The position numbers and the translations under genes are program-made. Under the pieces are notes generated by a model that worked only from the letters and a program-made list of their open reading frames with translations, was not told where the DNA came from and ran no database searches. From an uncultured Hyphomicrobiales bacterium (GTDB lineage Bacteria; Pseudomonadota; Alphaproteobacteria; Rhizobiales; Rhizobiaceae), in contig CALTTH010000034.1 of assembly GCA_943908365.1 (NCBI GenBank), forward strand, positions 1 to 48,880: a stretch of DNA of 48,880 bases, given 5' to 3'. Of this stretch, positions 41,720-48,880 are shown piece after piece. Positions within the stretch are counted from its first letter, which is position 1; each line of letters starts with the position of its first letter.

Positions 41720-42478
41720 TCACATTGATGCCATCCACACCGCCATCGCGATCATCATCAAGTTCTCGGTGAGTGAGATGAATCCGAGCGGTACGTTGCT
41801 AGACCCTCCCACGCAGGCGCATTTGAGCTCACGCTTGTCGATGTAAACGGCCTTGAACACCGAGGCTGCGCCAATGCCACCAACGAACAGAGCCACGGGA
41901 ACAGAAAGCCAGTTCGCAACGCCTGCCACCATCAGAACACCTGCAAGTCCTTCGGCGTAGGGGTAGATGTAGCTATATGGCACCCACCTCTTCGCGAGGA
42001 GATCATAATTCAGGAACATCGTGGCGAAGGTTTCGACATTTTGAAGCTTGAGCATGGCCAGCACGACCATTGAGAACGCGATGAACCATTCCAGGGCCCG
42101 GACGGTGAAGGGCGTGCCGAAGACAGCGTAGCTGACACCCATTGCCATCAGTGCAGTCATCGCAAACAGCACGATGACGGGGCGATAGGTGGTTGCCTTC
42201 GGATCGGCCACAGGCTTTCCGAAGTAGCGCCGCAGATCATCGTAACCACCGACGCGGGCGCCGTCGATGAACACCTGCGGTGTCGTCTTCACGCCGTGCT
42301 CTTCCTTGAACGCATCCGTTTGCGCTCGGGTTGTCAGGTGGCGGTCATCTACCTTGTATCCCGAACGTTTGAGCAGGTCCTTCGCCTTGAGGCCATAAGG
42401 GCACGTATGCTCCGCAGTCACCATCCGGTAAAGGACGGCTTTCTTCGCTGTGGTCGAGGGGCTGGTTCTGTCCAACAT
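41720..42478 (-). CDS. Glutaredoxin-MauE/DoxX fusion membrane protein
   Basis: 252 residues. The N-terminal 90 or so residues are a glutaredoxin with the single-Cys active site HTCPYG (Cys26), TTPQVFIDGARVGGYDDL and the usual fold. From about residue 100 there are four to five membrane helices of the MauE/DoxX redox-associated type, ending in a CxC loop (LKCACVGGSS). It probably passes electrons or glutathione-linked thiols across the inner membrane. AAAGGAGAC precedes the ATG. A MerR-type promoter and a divergent MerR homologue suggest metal or thiol-stress induction. The substrate is unknown. Confidence 0.85.
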   Translation of the reverse strand: MLDRTSPSTTAKKAVLYRMVTAEHTCPYGLKAKDLLKRSGYKVDDRHLTTRAQTDAFKEEHGVKTTPQVFIDGARVGGYDDLRRYFGKPVADPKATTYRPVIVLFAMTALMAMGVSYAVFGTPFTVRALEWFIAFSMVVLAMLKLQNVETFATMFLNYDLLAKRWVPYSYIYPYAEGLAGVLMVAGVANWLSVPVALFVGGIGAASVFKAVYIDKRELKCACVGGSSNVPLGFISLTENLMMIAMAVWMASM

Positions 42479-42514
42479 TTCATGTCTCCTTTGACTTGTG
42501 AAACAGTTGGCAAG

Positions 42515-42546
42515 ACCATACGTTCCGTACCATGGTACGGAGTCAA
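42515..42546 (-). promoter_or_regulatory. MerR-type promoter with long spacer and mer-like operator
   Basis: Minus strand -35 TTGACT (42541-42546) and -10 TATGGT (42515-42520) are separated by 20 bases. The spacer holds the perfect dyad CCGTACCATGGTACGG (42525-42540). A 19-20 base spacer occupied by a dyad is the hallmark of MerR-family promoters, and CCGTAC...GTACGG resembles the mer operator. It drives the glutaredoxin-MauE gene; the regulator gene starts 12 bases past the dyad on the other strand. Confidence 0.88.
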
Positions 42547-42551
42547 GCCCT

Positions 42552-42935
42552 ATGGATATGACAATCGGAAAATTTGCGGCGTCTGGCGGAGTAGGTGTCG
42601 AAACAATCAGGTTCTACCAACGCAAAGGCATTCTGAAGCCCCCAAAACGTCTGGAAGGTGGCAGGCGCTATGGTGCTGAGGATGTCCGGCGACTTAAATT
42701 CATCCGCCAGGCCCAGACCGCAGGGTTCACATTAGAGGAGATACGGGAACTGCTCGAACTAGATGCCGGAGACGACAGGGAGCGGGCACGAGAGGCCGCA
42801 CGGACTCGCCTCGCAGCCCTGAACGCGCGCATTGCAGAACTGAACAGTACCCGCGAGGCGCTCGAGCGCCTGGTGGCAGAATGCTCGTCTGGCCAAAGCG
42901 GTCCCTGCCCTATCCTCAAGTCCTTCGGATTGTAA
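42552..42935 (+). CDS. MerR-family metal-type regulator lacking one mercury cysteine
   Basis: 127 residues from the ATG at 42552 (MDMTIGKFAASGGVGVETIR, winged helix-turn-helix at about 4-60 with FYQRKGIL). A dimerisation helix follows, then two cysteines in CSSGQSGPCP (Cys111, Cys119). Hg-type MerR has three metal-binding cysteines. The position that aligns with its first (Cys82) is inside DAGDDRER and has no Cys. So the DNA element is mer-like but the sensor is altered; it may respond to another soft metal or to thiol stress. It is divergent from the glutaredoxin-MauE gene, with the operator between. Length is a little short for MerR. Confidence 0.85.
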   Translation: MDMTIGKFAASGGVGVETIRFYQRKGILKPPKRLEGGRRYGAEDVRRLKFIRQAQTAGFTLEEIRELLELDAGDDRERAREAARTRLAALNARIAELNSTREALERLVAECSSGQSGPCPILKSFGL

Positions 42936-43011
42936 TCGTTTGCCTTCCGTAGCCTCAGGTTAGCTTCGCGCCTTCTAGACTGACCTCGCAGGCAACAACG
43001 TGACTCCTGGT

Positions 43012-44766
43012 TCAATAATTGGCTAAGAGCTTCGGCGCGGCTTCTGGTCCAAGCCGTGGCTGAAGGCCGAGAAGCGGGGCCGTACGTGCAATGATCGCTT
43101 TTGCCATGGGGGCTGCAGTCGATGCCGCTGTTCTACCGCCATGTTCTCCGGTCTGGGGGGCGTCGATGATTGTGAGGAGTGTGTACCGGGGCTTATCCAT
43201 CGGGAAAGCCGCGACGAAGGCATTGAAGTTCTGATCACTGGCATATCGACCGTTGATGACCTTGTCCGCAGTTCCCGTTTTGCCCCCAACATGAAAGCCC
43301 TCAACCTGCGCCGATCGACCCGAGCCTTTCAGCCCATTCCAGTTGTAAAGGAAGCGCATGTCGGCGCTGGTCTGTTCGCCGATGACCTTGCGGGCAATGA
43401 TGGCAGCATCGTCCTTGGAACGCGGCAAGAATGTCGGTGCAATGAGATTGCCGCCATTCATAAGTGCTGATGCGGCGACAGCCGTCTGTAAGGGCGTCGT
43501 CGCGACCCCGTGCCCAAAAGAGATTGTCACGGAATTGATCTTCTTCCACTCCCGCGGTTGGGTCGGTAGCGCTACCCCTGGCATTTCGGTCTCCACTTTG
43601 GAAAGCAGACCGAGCCGTGTGAGGAATTCCTTGTGTCTCTCTATGCCGACCATGTCGGCTACGGCCGCAGTGCCGATATTTGAGGAGTATTGAAACACCT
43701 CCGGGATCGTCAGCGGGCGGTTCTTTCCTTTGAAGTCTTTGATGGTGAAGCCGCCCATCCGAATGGGTCGCGATGCATCGACCACCGAATTCAGGGTGAT
43801 CTTTCCTTCATCCAGACCCATCGCAAGGGTGAAGCTTTTGAAGGTGGATCCCATCTCGAAGGTGGCGTTGCTGATGCGGTTAAACCAGCCCTTCTCATAG
43901 TCCTTGTCCACGCTGCCATCGGGGAGTGTCCGAGATGGCTCGTTGGGGTCGTAATCGGGTACCGATGCGAGCGCGACGACTTCTCCCGTCTCGACATCAA
44001 GGATGACGGCTCCGGCAGCCTCGGCCTTGTAATTGACCATCGCGGTGGCGACGACCTCACGCACGATATGCTGAACCCTTACATCGATCGACAGAGTGAC
44101 TGGCTCGAGTGGTGCTTCGCTCGTCATGCCGATCGCACGAAGATCAGCCAGTCCCTGCTGATCGAGATAGCGCTCCATGCCTGCCAGTCCCTGATTGTCC
44201 ACGTTCACGTGGCCGAGGATGTGAGACGCTGTTCGGCCTCCCGGATAGAAGCGCCGCTTCTCGGGGCGAAACCCAATTCCAGGAATGCCGAGTCTGAGGA
44301 TATCTGCCTGCTGCCGGGGAGTGATTTGCCTCTTCAACCACTGAAAACCCGTACCCGACCTAAGGCGGCGATGGGTCTCGCTCCAGTTGAGATCAGGGAT
44401 GACAGTGGCGAGTTTTTCAACGGCCTCGTCGGCATCTACTATTCTGCGAGGCTCGGCGAAGAGGGAGACCATTCGCAGGTCGGTCGCCAGCAATTCCCCG
44501 TTGCGGTCGAGGATGTCAGGTCGAGACGCTGCCGCATTGCCTTGGCTGTAGATCGAGCTGGTTGTCGCAGGCTCTGCAAGACCGTATTGGGTGAGCCGAA
44601 CGCCGACAATCGTGAACACTAGTCCGAGACCCGCAATCAGCATGCCCACACGCTGCTTGGCGTTAGATTTTCGGGTCGTTCGCAGAGACCGTTGTTGCAA
44701 GTTGCCAGCTCGATGGCCGACTTGAAAATGTGCTATGCTCCTGCGTCGTACGATGAACGAAATCAT
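43012..44766 (-). CDS. FtsI-like penicillin-binding protein (peptidoglycan transpeptidase)
   Basis: 584 residues from the ATG at 44766 (MISFIVRRRSIAHFQVGH); an upstream ATG at 44832 would add 22. One N-terminal membrane anchor (about 43-63), a dimerisation/linker region with FAEPRRIVDADEAVEKLATV, and the transpeptidase domain with STFK (about 305-308), SSN in QYSSNIGT and GGKTGTADK (about 490) are all present. This is the class B PBP3/FtsI architecture of rhizobia. A second, plasmid copy could add beta-lactam tolerance or work under stress. It is not in a division gene cluster, so host FtsI is presumably elsewhere. Confidence 0.88.
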   Translation of the reverse strand: MISFIVRRRSIAHFQVGHRAGNLQQRSLRTTRKSNAKQRVGMLIAGLGLVFTIVGVRLTQYGLAEPATTSSIYSQGNAAASRPDILDRNGELLATDLRMVSLFAEPRRIVDADEAVEKLATVIPDLNWSETHRRLRSGTGFQWLKRQITPRQQADILRLGIPGIGFRPEKRRFYPGGRTASHILGHVNVDNQGLAGMERYLDQQGLADLRAIGMTSEAPLEPVTLSIDVRVQHIVREVVATAMVNYKAEAAGAVILDVETGEVVALASVPDYDPNEPSRTLPDGSVDKDYEKGWFNRISNATFEMGSTFKSFTLAMGLDEGKITLNSVVDASRPIRMGGFTIKDFKGKNRPLTIPEVFQYSSNIGTAAVADMVGIERHKEFLTRLGLLSKVETEMPGVALPTQPREWKKINSVTISFGHGVATTPLQTAVAASALMNGGNLIAPTFLPRSKDDAAIIARKVIGEQTSADMRFLYNWNGLKGSGRSAQVEGFHVGGKTGTADKVINGRYASDQNFNAFVAAFPMDKPRYTLLTIIDAPQTGEHGGRTAASTAAPMAKAIIARTAPLLGLQPRLGPEAAPKLLANY

Positions 44767-45215
44767 GTCACATGTGCCCGTACTGCAGGTGTGGCGCCGC
44801 CGACCGGGCCGCTTCATATCCCCCGACGGCATGCCTTTCGAATGACGATCAGCTCCCCTAGTGGTTGCACTGGCAATCTTAACATTTGGTAAATTTGCAA
44901 ACGGTTACCAATCTAGAAAAACAGCCTGCCGCACGCTTGATGCGTCGCCCTATCGATCAGAACTTCCCCCTACGCGGTGGTCCCGTCCGGGGTGCTACCT
45001 CGACAGCGCCTTTCACGCCCGGATCGACCGGAACGAGACAGTCGGTTGCCGATAGCAGCAGACAAACAGGTCAGTCCCTGATTCAGACACTGGTAGTCCG
45101 CTTTCAGGCAGTCGAAACTGACACAGCGCTGCTGAACAAGCTAATGAGCGACTTCTGCAGCCCCACAATGTGGATCGGCCGGCACTAGTCCTGCAATAGT
45201 CTTCAGGGATAAGCG
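44767..45215. other. Spacer between ftsI-like and response-regulator genes
   Basis: A 450-base spacer. A + strand frame at 44886-45188 starts with TTG and encodes about 100 residues (NLEKQPAARLMRRPIDQN near the start); it has no ribosome-binding site or family that I recognise, so I do not call it a gene. The region is less GC-rich than the tra and trb blocks. Promoter elements for the ftsI-like gene should lie near 44780-44850 but none is convincing. Confidence 0.3.
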
Positions 45216-45989
45216 TCAGGCACGGACGACATCCGTCGCAAACAGATAGCCCGCACCTTGCACGGCGGTCTGTATAAGGTCTTCTCGCCCGTCGAGCTTA
45301 CGACGCAGACGGCTGACCTGGACATCAATCGACCTATCATAGCTTTCGATTCCGCGATTGCGTGCCGCATCCAAGAGGAACTCACGGCTGAGAACGCGTT
45401 GTGGCGCTTCGAGGAACGCGAGCAGCAGGTCGTATTCCCCTGTTGAAAGATCCACGACCACACCACTCGGTGCGGTCAGTTCACGTTTCATGGTGTCGAG
45501 CGACCATCCAGCAAAGCTGAAGCTCCGCCCGGCACGCTCAGTCGAAGGGTTACCAGTCGTGCGAGTCCGCCTTAGCACCGCGCCGATGCGTGCCAGCAGT
45601 TCCCGAGGATTGAAGGGTTTGGGTAGATAGTCGTCGGCCCCAACCTCAAGACCGATAATGCGATCCGTCTCATCGCCCTTGGCAGTCAGCATGATGATCG
45701 GGACGGAGGAAGTGCGGCGCAGTTCGCGACAGATCTCCGGCCCGTTCTTGCCCGGGAGCATCAGATCAAGGACAATGAGATCCACTGAAAGCCGCTTCAA
45801 AGTCTCGGCCATCTCGACCCCGTTTCGGGCCGTGTGAACGCGAAAGCCGTTTGCCCGAAGAAACTTGGCGACCAGGATCAGGATCTGGCCGTCATCGTCA
45901 ACGATCAGGATTTCGGCTGAGGCATCCAAGGGTATTCTCTCCGCAAGTCCGTTATTAGCGCTTTGCGTGCAGGTAGCATGCCGTAGCAC
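45216..45989 (-). CDS. Orphan OmpR/PhoB-type response regulator
   Basis: 257 residues from GTG at 45989; a start 20-25 residues later, just before SAEILIVDDD, is possible. The receiver domain has the acidic pocket DDD, phospho-acceptor Asp75 in LIVLDLMLPG, and Lys in DYLPKPFNP. The C-terminal winged-helix Trans_reg_C domain ends in GAGYLFATDV. No histidine kinase is adjacent, so it is an orphan. A perfect dyad TGTTACC-cgaa-GGTAACA lies just upstream of its start and could be its own operator or serve the copper genes to the right. Confidence 0.93.
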   Translation of the reverse strand: MLRHATCTQSANNGLAERIPLDASAEILIVDDDGQILILVAKFLRANGFRVHTARNGVEMAETLKRLSVDLIVLDLMLPGKNGPEICRELRRTSSVPIIMLTAKGDETDRIIGLEVGADDYLPKPFNPRELLARIGAVLRRTRTTGNPSTERAGRSFSFAGWSLDTMKRELTAPSGVVVDLSTGEYDLLLAFLEAPQRVLSREFLLDAARNRGIESYDRSIDVQVSRLRRKLDGREDLIQTAVQGAGYLFATDVVRA

Positions 45990-45996
45990 CGTGTTT

Positions 45997-46014
45997 TGTT
46001 ACCCGAAGGTAACA
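45997..46014. promoter_or_regulatory. Perfect dyad TGTTACC-cgaa-GGTAACA
   Basis: An 18-base perfect inverted repeat 8 bases before the GTG start of the response regulator and about 165 bases before the divergent small Cys-rich gene. Position suggests a binding site for the OmpR-type regulator or for a metal-responsive factor. No consensus is claimed. The remaining spacer to 46177 holds no gene. Confidence 0.5.
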
Positions 46015-46177
46015 GATTGTTTCGGCCAGATGCTACATATCAGACGAAGGTCTCGTTGTACGCGAGGCGCGGCCTCAGCGGAACGACGGACGAGGTTTCT
46101 AGCTAATCCGTCATGGACCCACGACTGGAACCTTTTCAACAGCGCGATGTTACTGGATCTAAGTTGGAGGATGAAGG

Positions 46178-46519
46178 ATGTCCCTCTCGGGCCGCCTAAA
46201 TACAAGTCTATCGATTATAGCTGCGGCGTTGCTCGCTCTTGGTATGTTCGCTATGGCGCCCGCCTTCGCTTCAGCTGCGTCGGGTTGCCATATTGTGCAA
46301 GCCCCTGCTCAGGCCCCGCCGGTTTTCGAGGAGGGACCGACAGTAAGCGACAGCAGGTCGTGCTGTACCCAAATGCACTGTTGTCCGATCGTTCCTGTGG
46401 CACCCCTAGCCACGCTGCCAAACCCGTTCTTCGATCCACCGCGAACCAATGGCAATTCCGATCGTCCCCTCCTCCTTGTCGAGGCGATTGATCCCCCTCC
46501 CAGATTTCGTTCTGTGTGA
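46178..46519 (+). CDS. Small secreted Cys-rich protein, probable metal-related
   Basis: 113 residues from the ATG at 46178 with GGAGGATGAAGG upstream. The signal peptide is clear (hydrophobic 11-30, cleavage near AFASA). The mature part has five cysteines, four clustered in SRSCCTQMHCCP, and a Pro-rich tail ending DPPPRFRS. I do not recognise a named family. Context, the first gene before DUF305 and Csp-like genes, suggests periplasmic copper handling. That is inference. Confidence 0.7.
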   Translation: MSLSGRLNTSLSIIAAALLALGMFAMAPAFASAASGCHIVQAPAQAPPVFEEGPTVSDSRSCCTQMHCCPIVPVAPLATLPNPFFDPPRTNGNSDRPLLLVEAIDPPPRFRSV

Positions 46520-46555
46520 GTGCTTCAACATCCAATCCATATAAAGGAGTTCAAG

Positions 46556-47005
46556 ATGAACATTTGCGTCAAGAGCGCGGTAGCCGCAATCTCAATGTCC
46601 AGCATGATGGTGGTTTCATTCGGATCCGCCATAGCGCAGCCGACATTTCCGGAAAAGTGCAAGAGCGACACTTCTATGGTTGAAATGCCGATGATGGGCG
46701 AAAATATGCCCATGGAAGGGAAAGGTGCACATCCTACAGGTGACCTCAATGATCACCAGAAAGCGTCCATGGAAGGCATGATGTCTATGCACCAAAACAT
46801 GATGCAGGGGATGATGAAGCAAGATGCGGACACGGCCTTCGCCTGCGGAATGATAGCTCACCACATGGGCGCAATCAGCATGGCTGAAGTCGAGTTGCAG
46901 AACGGTGACAACGATGCAATGAAAGCTACAGCTCAGCAGATCATCGATGCTCAGACCAAGGAGATCGAGGAACTCACCTCTTGGATAGAAAAGGAGGTTA
47001 AGTGA
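46556..47005 (+). CDS. DUF305-family periplasmic protein (probable copper binding)
   Basis: 149 residues from the ATG at 46556 (AAAGGAG 6 bases before). Signal peptide about 1-27, ending GSAIAQ. The mature part is Met-rich (MVEMPMMGENMPMEG, MMSMHQNMMQGMM) and has the DUF305 core FACGMIAHHMGAISMAEVEL, in which His and Met cluster. DUF305/CopM-like proteins bind copper in the periplasm. The stop overlaps the next ATG, with AGGAGG inside the 3' end, so the two genes are coupled. Confidence 0.9.
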   Translation: MNICVKSAVAAISMSSMMVVSFGSAIAQPTFPEKCKSDTSMVEMPMMGENMPMEGKGAHPTGDLNDHQKASMEGMMSMHQNMMQGMMKQDADTAFACGMIAHHMGAISMAEVELQNGDNDAMKATAQQIIDAQTKEIEELTSWIEKEVK

Positions 47006-47337
47006 TGCACCACATGTCCCCCGAAATGAAGGCCTGTGTCAATGAGTGCCTCGCTTGTTACAGCGAATGCTTGTCAATGGCTATGGGCCACTGTCTTGAA
47101 ACTGGTGGCAAGCACACCGAGCCTACGCACTTCAAGCTGATGATGGCCTGTGCGGAAATCTGCCGCACCTCGGCGCACTTCATGTTGATCGGAAACGAGC
47201 ACCACAGGCATACGTGCCGCGAGTGTGCGGAAGTATGTCGTCAATGCGCGCAAGATTGCGAACGATTGGGCGACATGCAGAGTTGCGTTGATATCTGCCG
47301 TAAATGTGCCGAGAGTTGCGAGCGCATGGCAGCATAA
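47005..47337 (+). CDS. Csp-like four-helix copper-storage protein
   Basis: 110 residues with 16 cysteines, mostly as CxxxC pairs on helices: ACVNECLACYSEC near the N-terminus, MACAEIC in the middle and HTCRECAEVCRQCAQDC toward the C-terminus. This is the DUF326/Csp3 type, a four-helix bundle that fills its core with Cu(I). There is no signal peptide, so it is cytosolic, as in Csp3. AAGGAGG is 8 bases before the ATG. It would sequester copper beside the P-type exporter gene that is convergent with it. Confidence 0.92.
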   Translation: MHHMSPEMKACVNECLACYSECLSMAMGHCLETGGKHTEPTHFKLMMACAEICRTSAHFMLIGNEHHRHTCRECAEVCRQCAQDCERLGDMQSCVDICRKCAESCERMAA

Positions 47338-47344
47338 TAAGGAT

Positions 47345-47372
47345 GGCGGGGGATAACCAGTCTTCTCCCGCC
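47345..47372. terminator. Hairpin between the convergent Csp and ATPase genes
   Basis: GGCGGGGGA (47345-47353) pairs with TCTCCCGCC (47364-47372) with one G-U over a 10-base loop, just after the Csp stop. No long T-run follows, so termination strength is uncertain. The rest of the spacer to 47456 holds nothing evident. Confidence 0.5.
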
Positions 47373-47456
47373 ACCTCAGATGGGGCAGATCTCCCTACAC
47401 GCGGCTCATTATCTGCGGAGGATGCTTGACACCGGGAGCACTGCAATGGTGCCCTG

Positions 47457-48880
47457 TCACAGATTGCGTGATATCTTCATGCTCCTCAATCTCAAAGAGT
47501 TCGCAATGACGCTGACCGACGACAGTGCCATTGCCGCCGCCGCGATGATCGGGGAGAGCAACAGGCCGAAGACGGGGTAGAGAAGACCGGCAGCGACAGG
47601 CACGCCTGCAGCGTTGTAGATGAAGGCAAAGAAGAGGTTCTGACGGATATTGCTCATCGTGGCGCGGCTCATCTGCCTTGCCCGGACGATGCCCTGAAGG
47701 TCTCCCTTCAGAAGGGTGACCCCTGAACTCTCGATGGCAACGTCGGTTCCTGTTCCCATTGCAACACCTACATCTGCTGCGGCGAGGGCAGGAGCATCAT
47801 TCACACCGTCGCCCGCCATGGCAACGATCCTGCCTTCACTGCGCAGCCGCGAGACGATCTTGCTCTTGTCCTCAGGCAGGACTTCCGCTTCCACCTCCGC
47901 GATGCCGAGGCGGCGTGCTACGGCAAGAGCGGTCGTCTTGTTGTCGCCCGTCAGCATGACGACGCGAATACCGTCTTCGATGAGCGCCTTCACCGCATCC
48001 GGTGTGGTGGCCTTGATGGGATCGGCAATGGCAAAGAGACCTGCCAAGCGGCCATCAATAGCAGTGAAGATAACCGTTGCGCCATCATTACGAAGCTCTT
48101 CTGCCTTTGCAGTCATCGCGGTAACGTCGACACCTTCTTCGTCCATGATGCGGTGGCTGCCGAGGATCAGCCGCTTGCCTTCGACCACGCCCGTCGCGCC
48201 TTTGCCCACAGGACTGTCAAAGTCGGTAGTATCTCCCAGAGCGATGCCACGGTTGTTGGCCGCATTGACGATTGCCAGTGCCAGCGGATGTTCGCTTGAA
48301 CGCTCGACTGTGGCCGCGAGCCGCAGCAATTCGGAAACTGATATGCCTGCGACCGCGGCGATCGCTGTCACCTCGGGTCGCCCCTCCGTCAAAGTGCCTG
48401 TCTTGTCGACGACAAGCGTATCGACCTTCTCGAAGCGCTCCAGGGCCTCGGCGTTCTTGATCAACACGCCAAGACTTGCTCCGCGACCGACGCCGACCAT
48501 GATTGACATTGGTGTTGCCAGCCCCAGAGCACAGGGGCAGGCAATGATAAGGACGGCAACGGCCGCCACTAGGGCGTGGGCGAAACGGGGCTCCGGCCCA
48601 TAGATCATCCAGACAGCGAACGCGACGAGTGCCACCACGATCACGACCGGAACGAACCAGCCCGAGACTTCGTCGGCGAGGCGCTGGATGGGCGCGCGCG
48701 AGCGTTGGGCCTCTGCGACCATGCGGACGATCTGTGAGAGCATGGTGTCGCTCCCGACCTTGCCAGCCTCCATGACGAAACCACCGGTCTGGTTCATGGT
48801 CCCGCCGATCAGCTTCGACCCGACATCTGCGGGTTTCGGTAATTCGCGGACAGGGATTCCATTAAATCCCGGACAGCGAT
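47457..48880 (-). CDS. Copper-type P1B-ATPase, C-terminal 473 residues (5' end outside window)
   Basis: The frame stays open to the right edge. Conserved motifs, in order: the membrane metal site CPC in IIACPCALGL, the phosphorylation site DKTGTLTEG, SEHPLA in the nucleotide-binding domain, MLTGDN, and GDGVNDAPAL in the hinge, then the last two membrane helices. This is the CopA/ActP type that exports Cu(I) from the cytosol. The frame shows IPV and VGSKLIGGTMNQTGGF, but the A-domain TGE expected just before IPV reads FNG, next to the window edge. Metal-binding N-terminal domains are not in view. Convergent with the Csp gene. Confidence 0.9.
   Translation of the reverse strand, partial: RCPGFNGIPVRELPKPADVGSKLIGGTMNQTGGFVMEAGKVGSDTMLSQIVRMVAEAQRSRAPIQRLADEVSGWFVPVVIVVALVAFAVWMIYGPEPRFAHALVAAVAVLIIACPCALGLATPMSIMVGVGRGASLGVLIKNAEALERFEKVDTLVVDKTGTLTEGRPEVTAIAAVAGISVSELLRLAATVERSSEHPLALAIVNAANNRGIALGDTTDFDSPVGKGATGVVEGKRLILGSHRIMDEEGVDVTAMTAKAEELRNDGATVIFTAIDGRLAGLFAIADPIKATTPDAVKALIEDGIRVVMLTGDNKTTALAVARRLGIAEVEAEVLPEDKSKIVSRLRSEGRIVAMAGDGVNDAPALAAADVGVAMGTGTDVAIESSGVTLLKGDLQGIVRARQMSRATMSNIRQNLFFAFIYNAAGVPVAAGLLYPVFGLLLSPIIAAAAMALSSVSVIANSLRLRSMKISRNL

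Noticed and set aside
43690..44622. A 310-residue + strand frame antisense to the FtsI-like gene
   Set aside because: The minus strand holds STFK, SSN and KTG in order. The + frame has no motif.
44886..45188. A 100-residue + strand frame in the spacer before the response regulator
   Set aside because: TTG start without ribosome-binding site and no family recognised. Kept only as a note.

Overview
The window looks like part of a large conjugative, quorum-regulated plasmid (or chromid) of the Rhizobium/Agrobacterium group. It is GC-rich. It carries a Ti-type trb operon in the order B-C-D-E-J-K-L-F-G-H-I behind the 3' end of a traI acyl-homoserine-lactone (AHL) synthase, divergent traCDG and traAFBH operons around an oriT and a tra box, and adjacent traM and traR. 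No replication genes are visible; in plasmids of this class repABC normally lies just beyond traI, off the left edge.

Layout. (1) 1-9865: end of traI, then the mating-pair type IV secretion operon. (2) About 9.9-31.5 kb: an accessory block between the trb and tra halves. It holds two unrelated Fic proteins, a TOPRIM protein, DUF1419 and DUF3085 proteins, a 1713-residue methylase-helicase of the DarB type, a long ParB-like protein, several small unrecognised proteins, a PhnA-domain protein, the ArdC antirestriction protein, VapBC, a DUF736 protein, HU and a WGR protein. Most of these genes are on the + strand and several are separated by long GC-rich leaders with strong hairpins. (3) 31.7-41.4 kb: traG-traD-traC (minus), oriT and tra box, traA-traF-traB-traH (plus), a second tra box, traM and traR. 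(4) 41.7-48.9 kb: metal and stress cargo, namely a glutaredoxin/MauE fusion with a divergent MerR-type regulator, an FtsI-like penicillin-binding protein, an orphan OmpR-type response regulator, a small Cys-rich secreted protein, a DUF305 protein, a Csp-like Cys-rich protein and the 3' part of a copper-type P1B ATPase.

How it fits together. TraI makes the signal, TraR reads it and binds the tra boxes, and TraM restrains TraR. The relaxase TraA nicks oriT and TraG hands the strand to the Trb channel. The oriT has RSF1010-like architecture, and it places the transferred strand on the minus strand running toward lower coordinates. traCDG and then the accessory block would therefore enter the recipient first. 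That block contains the antirestriction genes, and its + strand genes use the transferred strand as template. I therefore read 10-31 kb as a candidate rhizobial leading region for establishment and anti-defence. The hairpin-bearing leaders might be single-strand promoters or RNA regulatory elements; that part is inference.

Other points worth a look are a TraR with Phe where Trp57 is normally found, a 24-bp tandem repeat upstream of the first fic gene, an operator-like repeat cluster at the start of the second, and a mer-like operator served by a MerR homologue that lacks one of the three mercury cysteines.
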